Source: Opisthocomus hoazin (lineage: Eukaryota; Chordata; Aves; Opisthocomiformes; Opisthocomidae). From it: 64,000 nucleotides of DNA. The notes beneath the pieces are model-generated. The model had not been told where the DNA came from and did not search any database. It worked only from the letters and a program-made list of their open reading frames with translations. Position numbers and translations under genes: made by a program. Of this stretch, positions 47,630-62,110 are shown piece by piece. Position 1 is the stretch's first letter. Each line of letters opens with the position of its first letter. The DNA lies in contig NC_134454.1 of the NCBI RefSeq assembly GCF_030867145.1, forward strand, positions 47,444,320 to 47,508,319, in the 5' to 3' direction.

Positions 47630-48284
47630 AGCGACAGGTATCACAGAGTCGGAATTGCTGTTGATAAATGCTCTGTCTACAAAAGTCGAGCTCAAGGTAG
47701 TAGTTTAGCGCTTTAGTTAACAATGTGTTCCCAGGGATACATCTGACAAGGTCAGAGGCGCGACTCTTACCAAAAAGGCGTCCCTTCTTGGGGGGGGAGA
47801 GAGGTTCAGGCGAGTCGACCCGTCCATCAGGTGAAGTTCTCGCTTGGCTCCTCCTCCCAAAGAGAGTTATCGAGTGCCAATTTTTATATATTTGAAAATC
47901 TTTCGGCGAGGTGGGACTAAGTCAGTTATTGTTTATCGATTGGCTCTTGGCATGGAATGTCGTGTCATCAGAAGCAGGACTCAGCAGGTTTAGCAGATGC
48001 CTTCAGAGCGGGCATCTTGGTATGCGCTTCCGAGGGCCATCTGTGTTTTATCTGAAGCAATCTCTGGCTGTGCGGCCTCCGCTGCGCCCCACAGATCACT
48101 GGGTTTACAGTGATGGGCTAGCCCCCCGTTACTTCTGTCTGATAAGATAAGCACCAGTTAATTGCCCCATTTGTTAACTCTTTGGCTCCTGGTGCCTCAG
48201 TCTGAGCATGTCTTTCCTCTTGCATTGACAAGTCCAACAGGGCCATTGATTACAGCCCAGACACAGCAGGGCTTGTCCACTACA
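47630..48284 (-). mobile_element. Possible LTR with promoter motifs (minus strand)
   Basis: Read on the minus strand, the block begins TGTAGTGGACAAGCCC (edge at 48284), a start I associate with avian LTRs. It then carries paired GATA-like motifs, a CCAAT box (47939-47943) and TATATAAA (47883-47890) about 50 bp downstream, the spacing of a U3 promoter. The other edge is unclear and I found no matching target-site duplication, so it may instead be an unrelated promoter-like sequence. Confidence 0.35.
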
Positions 48285-51200
48285 GAAAGAAGACGTCCTC
48301 GCACCCTCCATCAGGTACTGCGACCCAGCACGCACACTGCCAACAACCCCAGCCCATCAGGCACCACAACTCAAAGAACGCTGGCCGCGGTCATGACCTC
48401 TGCAATGGGGCCGTGTTTTCACCCTGGTGGTCCACGTGAAACCAACACTTCCTCCAGTGTGGTACCTTCACCACACGTCCCACCTGGCCTTGAAATCAAC
48501 CTTCTCCTTAGCAGAGGACCTTGAAACGAGATCAGGGTCCTCACTGTGCTCCCAGCGGCGGAATCAGGGACAGCACTGACAGGACAACAACCATCTCCTC
48601 TGTGCCTGTGTCTCCTCCTCCCTCCGTCTCGGGTCTGGGCACACCACCGTACAACAAAATACAGCGCATCCTCTACACCTCAGCCCAAGCCCTGGACGTA
48701 ACCACTGCATCTCCCCTGGCTTTCACGTAGACCCGCTTACGCAGGGCACGCTTGCTACAGAATAAAACTAATTTCATTAGACTGTGCCCTTTCTAGCTTC
48801 ATTCTCATTCAAGACACCACAAACAGTTTTGGATCAATGGAAATAAGGACAGCAACCAAGTCAGGGCTGTTATCTGCTCACAGACAGCTTTACAAAATCC
48901 TGGTAGTTGAGTCGGATTTCTTAGCCTCTGACACGCTTCAAACTGAGGCAGGAAATTCTAACTCAGCAAAGAGAATATGTAATCGTTATTTCTGCACAGT
49001 TCTTAAATTGTGCAAAAATAGCTAGCCATAATTAACAACAACAAAAAAACTTCTGAATATATTTCCGTGAATATGATATAGTAATAAAATACGGTATAAG
49101 AAATGTTTATCTAGATCAGCTGGGCTTGTCTCTGAATAGTTGCTTTATCTTGTAGAGAGATGAAACTACATGTATTTCAGTGAAAAGCAGGAACTGGAAA
49201 GCTACTTTGTCCTGTCCTAGTCCAGTGAAACACATTAACACCACCACATTACTGCAACATATTAACAAAAAAAACCCCACTGAATCTGTTGCAGGCCTTT
49301 GTCAAGCCTTTTGGTATGGATCGCAGCATCCACACTGGATTACCTCAACATACACTGTATCCAGAGCGCTTTTTAGAAATTCTTGCAACATTATTTGTAT
49401 GTAAAACATTCTACAAGCTTGAATCAAAGCCTCATGAAGTTATGCTGTACATGAAACACGACAGACAAAAGGGTGATTAGTGACTGTGGAGACCGCACTT
49501 GCAGTTTTAAGAGGCATTTTGAAGCTCATAGTACCTTTGGAGAGGGACGAATACAAGGAATTCAGAAGTATTTCAACAGTAAGGTAAGAGATATTGTGTT
49601 TTGTGGACTCTGGCTTTGTTTTCACAAAGTTTCAAATGAAACAAAAAAAAAGTGTAACTTCTGCGAGAGAATCCACAACGCTAGCCAAAAATAGCACAAG
49701 TTATAAACATAGCTTGTCGTTGTCTGGATAATCCTGTTTTCTAACATGAATGTGAACCTTCACAAAAAGTTCTTAGTTTTCTGATGCTCTGAGTTATGGA
49801 TCAGAATAAAATTACTGCAACACAGATTTCAAACCCCAAACTGATGAAAAATCTTGCATGGTGGATTAAAGTCATCTGTAATCTCTTCATTTGCAGCTTT
49901 TCACTCTGTGCAGTCACTGTGTGCTTGTCAATTTACAAACCTACACAAACAACAAGAGATGGACAAAGAACCTGAATTTTACAGTTGACGTGGAACCAAA
50001 CGTTCTGCCTGGATTTTTGCACTGAATGAGTAACCATGACAGATTCGGTGTAATTACACACCTGCACGCAAGGCCCGAATCCCGCTTCTACCGTGCCGAG
50101 CAAGGGCGCCTAACCTTTCCGACACCAGATTACTCGTTTTACTTCAGACAACACGAGGGTTGCCTGCCAAAGTTTCTCCTCCACCCAGGTCCTCTCCGCA
50201 GGTGGATTTTTTCACAGGCGCAGAGCAGCCGCCCGACACAGGCTTCCCAAGCAGGTGTAGATATGGAATATGGCATCTTGACCAAAAGACCCCTCACTCT
50301 GTTTGTTTGGGTTTTTTTTTTTTCAGAAGGGCAAAGGTGCCCAATTATAGGAGACAGAGAACGGAGGCTGATGTTCCTCTGACCTTTACAGCTCAGCATT
50401 TAATTACCAGCGAGCGGCCTCCTGTCCTCGACCTTTCCTACAGCCACCCTCTCATCCCCAGACACGAGTCTTATCCTCTAGTGCCCGAATCTCCCTTGTC
50501 TGGAACAGAAACAGCCCAAACCCACCACAGGGCTCAAGGTCCCACCCTGGGGCAGGGCACCCGAACAGCTAGAGAGGGCAACACTGCGTCACTTCGTGGA
50601 CCTAGCCATCACACGCTTTCTGGCAAGGTAATTCCTCTCAACTCGACTGACTACACAAAGTTTTAAGCTGAGCAGTAAAGAGCTGCGCGACCGAAGACAG
50701 ACCTGCTTATGGTGACTACTGTGCTTCCTCCACCTCCCCAGGAAGAGATGGAATTTATCTTTGTCACAGGCATGCTTGCCTCATTCTGTTTACTTCACTC
50801 TGAAACATTCAGTAGGTGGCCTCAAGTTAGCTATTAACATAAGTAACTTTATTGTCTTCATATACTGATTTGATATAGAGCAGAACTTGGAAAACGCAAT
50901 AATCAACACTTAGCTAAAAGATACTATGGCTATTACTTAGTTATTACATAAATCCATATTACAATATACAATAAAGTTACTTGCAGTGTGGTTAAGTAGT
51001 TGCTATAATCTACTTAAAAGCCATCACTGTCTCCAAGTTTTCTGGTTGGAACTTTGTAATATCACTAAAAATGGCTAAAGCATGCTTCAGAGAGACAAAA
51101 TACCTTCCTCCCCCATCATTTATCATGTGTTTGCCTCCTGTTTCAGCTTGAGAAATAAAGATTATCCACCTCAGAGAATTAGTTGTTCTACTTTCTGATT

Positions 51201-52163
51201 CTGAAGCAGTTTATTACCCTCAAACTCCTGGACCGTGCTGTCCTTGAGTCTAACTAGCCAGATAGAACACAGGTGTTTTTGTGATAGAACAAGGTGGTAG
51301 AACACAAGGAAACACACTTTTTCCTTATTTTCTGTTGAATTTGTGCTCCGCGTCCTTTCACTATTTCTGTATTGTGTTGTGTGTAACAGAAGGTACGCTT
51401 TGTTGCTATAAGAAGCAGGATTTTATGTGATTCTAGGTTGCATAATGTTTCATTATCTTGGTCCTTTACCTGTAAGAGAGGACTTTTTCTTGTTTCTATA
51501 CTAACGCTAAAATACTAATGCTGTTAGACATTAAGCTAGCAGCATAGCATCAAAATACTATCAAAAGCAAATGTATTTAATATTAAGATACTACAGTTCA
51601 GAGGACTACTTTAGAACTGTTTTTACACAATGTTACATGAACTATTCATCTGAAACGTACGACCATGCACTGAAAAGCAGTGTGTTTCAAGCCCTTTAGT
51701 TCCTCTTCCAGTAGCAGGATCTGGACAGAGTGGTCACTTCTCTCTTTTTGGTCCTTGCTATTACTTCGTGAAACACTACGGTTCAGAGCAGTTGAAATAT
51801 CAGAAGTGGTGTCAGCTCACCTCTTCCTTCACTTGTGCTGCCTCTGTCAACAAGGTCTATTATTTGGCATTAGAAAAACTCACAAGATCCATGTAAAGAA
51901 GTTAATGCACTGCCAGGCCCTTGAATGTCATTAGAAAATTTAATGCGAACACTGAGGTGGCATAGGATAAGTATGGGGATATTCAGTTACTCACAATGCA
52001 TTTGCACCATTCACAGTATCTACAATTTTATGTACCAAATCATAGCATTAATTCCGTTGGTCACAGGAGCTCCTCAGCAGCGACACGTACTACTGGCAGT
52101 ATCAGTCGCCTCGTTCTGGAAAGTTGTGAAGGGCATTCACTGTTTGGTTTGGGGATGCAAATA
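48285..52163. other. HABP4-ZNF367 divergent intergenic region
   Basis: Mixed-composition sequence with scattered chance ORFs (for example near 48.2-48.7 and 50.0-50.7 kb) that show no recognisable domain. A plus-strand AATAAA occurs near 48761. No repeat family was recognised, and a non-coding transcript cannot be excluded. Confidence 0.5.
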
Positions 52164-52381
52164 ATGAGGAAGAACTTCTTCCCTCTGAGGGTGACGGAGC
52201 CCTGGAACAGGCTGCCCAGGGAGGTTGTGGAGTCTCGTTCTCTGGAGATATTGAAGACCCACCTGGACAAGGTCCTGTGCAGCCTGCTGTAGGTGACCCT
52301 GCTTCGGCAGGAGGGTTGGACTAGATGACCCACAGAGGTCCCTTCCAACCCCTACCATTCTGTGATTCCATGATTCTGTGA
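52164..52381 (+). mobile_element. CR1 LINE 3' fragment, about 218 bp
   Basis: Starts abruptly at ATGAGGAAGAACTTCTTCC within the ORF2 tail ([20 protein letters not shown]). It continues through the CR1 3'UTR and ends in ATTCTGTGATTCCATGATTCTGTG. Heavily 5'-truncated, in the HABP4-ZNF367 interval. Confidence 0.93.
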
Positions 52382-53149
52382 GTGTTTTCCCTCTGGCCTG
52401 GTAAGCACGGCCTGACCTGCCATCGTAGTGGTGAAACTCTGACACGTTAACGCTGAGTTTGGGAAGCTAGGGTATCAATACTGAGAACAAGAATTTACCT
52501 AAGCAAAAATGAGGGTGGGTTTTTTTTCGGTTAGTTCAAAAGGAAAGTTGTGACAAACCATCCATAATGAAAGGGCTGCCTGTCACTGGATGGGTGCTTC
52601 ACGCTGCAGTCCGGTACTACAGTCTCTGCGCTGGAAGAGCTGGTCGGGCTCTCCCCCTGTCTGGAGGGGGGTTAGTCAGCAGCCATGCATGCCCAGTTTG
52701 CTCTTCCCCAGCACTTCTTTGTTTCTGTCGGCAGCGACGGTCGCGAACGCGCGTACCAGGCAGCCACCGGCGGCACGCAGACGGCAGCTAACAGAGCAGA
52801 GCAAGGGAGAAAACCCCCCCACTGTTTTTGCAGTTGCAGGGCTGTCTCTATGCCCTTGGTATTTGTCTCAAAATTCAGCTATTAACGTAAGGAGCGCGAG
52901 TCGGTTGTTTCGCAACCTGCAGCTACCCAGTAAAACTCACGGGCGGCGGTTAAGCCGGCGAGGGAAGGCCAGCATGCTGATCTAACACCACCAGTCCGCT
53001 TCAGCATCCCAGGCCTGGAAACGCGCCCCTGCCTCTGAACAGCCAGACCCTCGGCGAGAAAAACCTCAGAAAACCGGCAGAAAATAAATGAAGGGATGAT
53101 GCGCCTGGTGAAGCTGAAGCCTTTCCAGCCTTGAGCACCTAGGTTCCCA
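52382..53149. other. Upstream flank of the ZNF367 CpG island
   Basis: Rising GC content. No gene or repeat was recognised. Confidence 0.5.
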
Positions 53150-53879
53150 GTGGGTCTGGCCAACGCGGCATGGCGGCCGCTCCCAGGTTTGGAAGCTGAG
53201 CCCGTCACCGAGGCCAGGCTGGCACGTGCCCCCGCGCTCCCCACGTCGCTCCTCGGCACCCCCGTGCCTCTCGCTCCCCCCCGGGGCAAGCCGGACCTGA
53301 CGCAACCCCCCTCCCGGTCTCCCTGGGAGCCTGGCCCTCACCGCCAGCCTCCCCGCGTGCCGCGGCCTGCGCTGGCAGGCGGCACGGCCACGCCGGGGCT
53401 CGGCTTCAAGGCGCACAGGACGGACACCTGGGTTTGGAGATGCCATTTGGCTGACGGCAGTACGGACACCCGAACGGGCCGGGCGGGGGACAGGGGGAAC
53501 CAGCGGAGCCCACCGCTTGAACGGCGATGGGCCCGAGCTGCTAACCCATGCCGACGTTTAATATCCGGTGCTTGAAAAACCGCCCGGGACTCCCGACTCG
53601 CCCGCGGGAGCCCGTGAGGCAGCCGCGGCCCGGGCCCGCCCCCGCCGCCCTACGGCGCGGCTCCCAGCACCGCGGCGGCACCTCACGGGGGAACAGCGCG
53701 CCCCCACCCACCGCCGGCGGCCGCTCCCAGCCCCGAGGCTCTGCCCTCCGCGGCGGGGCAGGGAGCGGGAGAGAGGCCGGGGCCTCCCCAGCCGCAGGAC
53801 AGCGAAGCCGGGTCCGCCGCCCCTTTAAACCGCGCACGTGACGTGACGCGCCACGAGCGCGAAGTGCCGCGCACGGCCC

Positions 53880-54250
53880 CCGGCGATTGGACCAGGCGGC
53901 CCGGCCGCAGCCAGCGCGCGCCAAGCCCGCCCGGGCGCGCCAGCCCCGCCTCCTCACCCGCGGCTGCGGGCCAATCAGCGTCTTAGCCGAGGCGGGAAGC
54001 CGCGGCGGGGCGGGGCTGCCCCGGCTGCCCGCGAGCCCACTCAGTTTCGAATTCCGCCAGTGAGCCGGACTCGCGTCCAATAGGGCACCAGAAGAGAAGC
54101 CGCGTCTCGCTTGGACCCCGCCCCCGAGGGCGGGGCCTCCGGCTTCCCCGCCTAGCGGTTGGTCGGCGGGAACCGCCGCTCCGTGACGCCGGCGCCGGGC
54201 TGGGTGATTGGCTACGCCCAGGCGCGAAACGTAACGCGGGAAAATCTGGG
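53880..54250 (+). promoter_or_regulatory. ZNF367 core promoter with CCAAT and E2F-like sites
   Basis: CCAAT/ATTGG boxes lie at 53886-53890, 53971-53975, 54077-54081 and 54207-54211. E2F-like GGCGGGAA occurs at 53991-53998 and 54165-54172, and GCGGGAAAA (complement of TTTTCCCGC) at 54236-54244. Clustered NF-Y plus E2F sites without a TATA box are characteristic of G1/S-regulated promoters. The start site is probably downstream of 54244 but was not determined. Confidence 0.6.
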
Positions 54251-54386
54251 GCTCGGCCTGGGCTGTGGGCGCGGAGGGGTCGCGGCGGCTCCTCCTCGGG
54301 CATCGCCAGGACCGGGGCTGCCAGCGGGGCCGGCGCCGCGTCGGAAAGGTGCGGGAGGCTGCGGCTGCTTCACCCCGGCCCTCGCT

Positions 54387-54407
54387 ATGGCCGGGGGCCG
54401 CCGCTGA
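54387..54407 (+). CDS. Upstream ORF in the ZNF367 leader (6 codons)
   Basis: ATG at 54387 encodes MAGGRR then TGA, 262 nt before the main start. It exists as a uORF only if transcription starts upstream of it. A second minimal one, MSG-stop, lies at 54503-54514. Such uORFs could reduce translation of the main frame. Confidence 0.35.
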   Translation: MAGGRR

Positions 54408-54669
54408 CTCTGCGGATCCGCTCGGGGGGGGGCGGCGGAGGGGGAGGTTGGGGGTGGGTGGGGAAGGCAGTGAGACCCCGCCGGGAGCCGCCGTCCCCGG
54501 CGATGAGCGGCTGAGGCGGGCCCGGGCGGCGACAGGTGGCGGCGGCCGCGGGAACCTCCGCGCCCACCCCCCCCCCCAAAACCGCGGCGGGACAGCGGGA
54601 CCGAGCCGCCGCGGAGAGGCCCCGCTCCCTCACCCGCGTCTCCGCGCCGGTGCCCGCCAGGGGTCTGCG

Positions 54670-58760
<4,091 letters not shown>

Positions 58761-61205
58761 ATAGATGGGAAGGAACGGGGTCTGCCCATATGAAATGTAC
58801 TTCCTGGTGGTACTTAACCAGTTAGACCCCGGGCGTAAGCTAAGCACCTTATTTGCTTGTCATAGGCTGCTATTCTGTAGAATTTATGAAGAATGTCGTT
58901 ACCCCATCACATGGGGTGAGAGAATTGCACTTTTTGTAAGGTAAAAGACAGATGTAAAGTTTTTAAGTATTTTGTAAATATGGGACTGCACAGTGCAGGG
59001 TTGACAAATTTACGCATTGTGGGGAGCTAGATTTTGCAAGGTTAACTCATTTCTTTGAAGCAGTTTTCATAGGAAGCACTTTCTGAGCATAGTGTTTGCG
59101 ATTAGCAAGAATGGTACACGTGGCCGAAGGCTGTCAGGAAGAAAATTATTTATCTGACTATTTAAGCAGATTTATATTATGTGGTAGGTCTGAAGGCATT
59201 GCTAAGCAGCAGCGAAACTTTTTTTTTTTCTGATGTCAGTATATTTTTGCCTAGTATCACTGAGGCAGAAGACAAACCTTAGTTATCTCGACTTGCAGAG
59301 GGGAGGAAACTGCTTCATGCAGGAAACTGTAAGATCGTTCAGGATCTTCACTGTGACTGCTCAAGGCATGAGGCTTGACTTTGCTGGTTTGCGTTTTCTG
59401 AGTTGATTTCAGCAGAATCTCTTGGTAGCACTTGTTATTCCTAACACGTGATGTTAGGAACTTTTGCACATGGTTGGGTTTATCTGAAAATGATTAGTCT
59501 TGCAAAGTCTAGACAAAGGTAAACAATTGGTCATAATTTTTTTTCCAGGTATTTTTGGACCCTGTAGTGATTTGGCACTTGATTTTGTTAATAAAGGGGG
59601 TATTTACAGGGTGGTATGGATTTGTAGTAAACTATTCTAGGTCTCCTATTAGCAAACACTAAGTTCTCAAGTATTGCTTTTCTATAATTAGTAGCAAATA
59701 GAAGCCTCCGTACTTTCTGTGCATAAAGCCACCTTATTGCTTTACTTCAGGATAACATGCCAATTTTGTGTTCACTAACTATAGCACAGCTATCAAACAC
59801 TGCAGAAAAGTATTGACTATACAACTAGAAAATAGGCTTCCAAAGATAGTTACAAGTGTGTTAACAGTGTGGTTTCATGTATTTTCCAAATAAAAGAAGT
59901 TACAGAACGCTGCCTAGTACTCTCAGATGCCGATATAAAATGTTTAGTAGAATATCTTGTCACTTCGTGAATGGTGTATACTTTCAGATAGCATTGTCTC
60001 ATGGTGATCTCTTTCTATATTTTGCTTTGAAGGCAAACGGAGATTGTTAATATGCTAATGAAACTTTCTTTTTCAAGTTGGACTTTTTTTTTTTTTCTTT
60101 TCAGTTAAGCTACTGCTTTTGGGGATAATAATAGTTCATATTTACTGACCTGCCTGCTTTAACTCCTTCCTCTTGTTGAAGGTCAGGAAGTTCAGATGAG
60201 AAGGGAAGCCACTTTCCCTCTCACTTAAGCAAGAGGAAGAGAAATCATTTTATCAATCACTCGATAATAGGCTGACCAGATGCATACAGCTGTTCCAGAA
60301 AAGTAGCGTGATTTTACACCAGAAACTGCAGCTGTTGGATTATGTTCTCTGATAACTGATAATCTGTTGTGGTTGAAAATGTTATTAATCCAGTTTGTTT
60401 ATATCATGTATTGATGCACTTAACTGAAGAGTAATTGAATAATTAAAAAAAAATCACTTTCATTGAATGTAAATAGTTTTGCACAGGTGATATGGTTTAA
60501 CTTTTGCTTTCAGCTCCTAAATTTAGCCGACATCAGGCTCATTTGTTTCTGTTTTAAGTCGTTTAGGCTTAAAAATGTGAAACACTCCGTAACTGGTTCT
60601 AGGCTGCTTAGCCTGTGTAAAACCGGTAATTCACATCTGTGGGTTTGGACTTCCTCAAGGAAGTTACGTGCTTTTGACTGTTGGGTTGGCTGAATGCAAA
60701 CAGTCTGTTCCCAAAAGGAGCCCCGAGTGTAAATCTGTTGTACTTCAGGATTTTTCCTGAGTAGTATTTCACAGGGCACAAGACTGTGTAATTACCAGCC
60801 AGCTGCAAACTGGAGTCATAACTTAAGTCATTAGGATCGATTTTTTTTTTTTTTAATTTTTTTTTCCCTCGGTCAGCTGTAATGTTTTATGCAACTTGTA
60901 GAATATTGCAGGTGTGACGAGTACACTGAATTGTACTTGGCCCTAGAGGAAATTCGGACAGCTGAAGCAGATTGGTGTTGTGACAAGCTTTTGGTAAAAT
61001 ACCAAGTAAAAAAAAAAAAAAAAAGATGAAAAAAAATTGAGATGTGGAAGACTGCTTTTTATTTAAAAAGTGATTACATACGGGAAATCTTGAAGTGTTC
61101 AGTGCTTTGTAAGATTCAGTTGTAGCCTGGCGTGATGTAACAGCGGAAGGGTGGACGTGCTGTCACTTTAATAGACGCTTCGAATAAAACCTTGGTTTAA
61201 TTTTC
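58761..61205 (+). other. ZNF367: ZNF367 3'UTR
   Basis: AT-rich, non-coding sequence running to a strong poly(A) site at 61183. Earlier AATAAA hexamers at 59590 and 59889 could give shorter transcripts. No repeat family was recognised. Confidence 0.65.
61183..61188 (+). terminator. ZNF367 distal poly(A) signal
   Basis: AATAAA is followed from 61211 to 61236 by a pronounced GU-rich element (tggtgtgtgctgtttggtgg and onward), the expected CstF-binding arrangement. It lies just before the SLC35D2 CpG island. Confidence 0.7.
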
Positions 61206-61399
61206 AACTCTGGTGTGTGCTGTTTGGTGGTTGTTGAAACACCAGGGTTCCTCCGCGTTTCTGTACTCCCGCCAGCCGGCCTCCTCCCAGACGCGGGCGC
61301 GTTTGCTTCCCCTGCCCGATGAAACCCGACACACGACAGCCACGTAGAGACAATTATTTCGAGATTTTGTTCCCCTCCCAAAGCCTGACAAAGCTGCGA

Positions 61400-62110
61400 G
61401 AGCCCCCTTCCCCCCCGCAGCCAGCCCGGGGTCGGGCCTGGGGGGAGCCACGGGGCCGGTGCCTCTCGCTGCCCCGGGGGCCGGGGCTCGCAGACGCCCC
61501 GCTCCCGTCCCGCCAGCCGGGCTCTGGCGCCTTCCCCCTTCCTTGACCGAGCCCCGCAAAGGCGCGGCGGCCGTGGCCTGGCGCTGCCGAGGGCCGGGCC
61601 AGGGAGGGGCGGCGGCCCGCCCGGCCGCTCTCCTGCAGCCCGGGGCGGGGTGGGGCCGCGCCCGCCGCCGCCGCCATGAGCGCCGGTCCGTCCGTGGGAC
61701 AGGCGGCGGCTCCCGCCGCGCCGTCGGCGCTGCCCAGGGTGCTCTCGGCCCTCTTCTACGGGACGTGCTCCTTCCTCATCGTGCTGGTCAACAAGGCCCT
61801 GCTCACCGCCTACAGGTGAGCGCCGCGGGGCGGCCGGGCCCCTCCCGGGCCGGCCGGGCCGCGCTTCCCTTCCCCGGCGAGGGCAGGGTCGTGCCTCGCC
61901 CGCGGAGCGGAGCCGGGTCGCGTCTCCGTCACCGGGAGCGCAGCCCAGCGGCCCCCGCGCAGCTCGGGTGCCGGGCGGTCAGCCGGGGCCGGGGTGGGTT
62001 CCTCCGGGCTTCCGGGCCTTTTCGCTGCGGCGGAGGCCTCGGCGGGCGCGTTTGTGAAGCACCGCGGCCTTTTCTTCGGGGGTCTTCTCGTCGCTCCCGG
62101 CGTTTCACCG
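61400..62110. promoter_or_regulatory. SLC35D2 CpG-island promoter
   Basis: GC- and CpG-dense stretch around SLC35D2 exon 1, beginning about 200 bp after the ZNF367 poly(A) signal. No TATA box was seen. Confidence 0.7.
61676..61815 (+). CDS. SLC35D2: SLC35D2 exon 1
   Basis: The start ATG lies in a strong Kozak context (GCCGCCATGA). The exon has 46 codons plus two bases, with a leader MSAGPSVGQAAAPAAPSALP followed by the first transmembrane segment. The donor is CAG|GTGAGC. Confidence 0.93.

Noticed and set aside
53541-54080. 179-codon minus-strand frame upstream of ZNF367
   Set aside because: It overlaps the promoter CpG island, has low-complexity Arg/Gly/Pro composition and no start or splice context.
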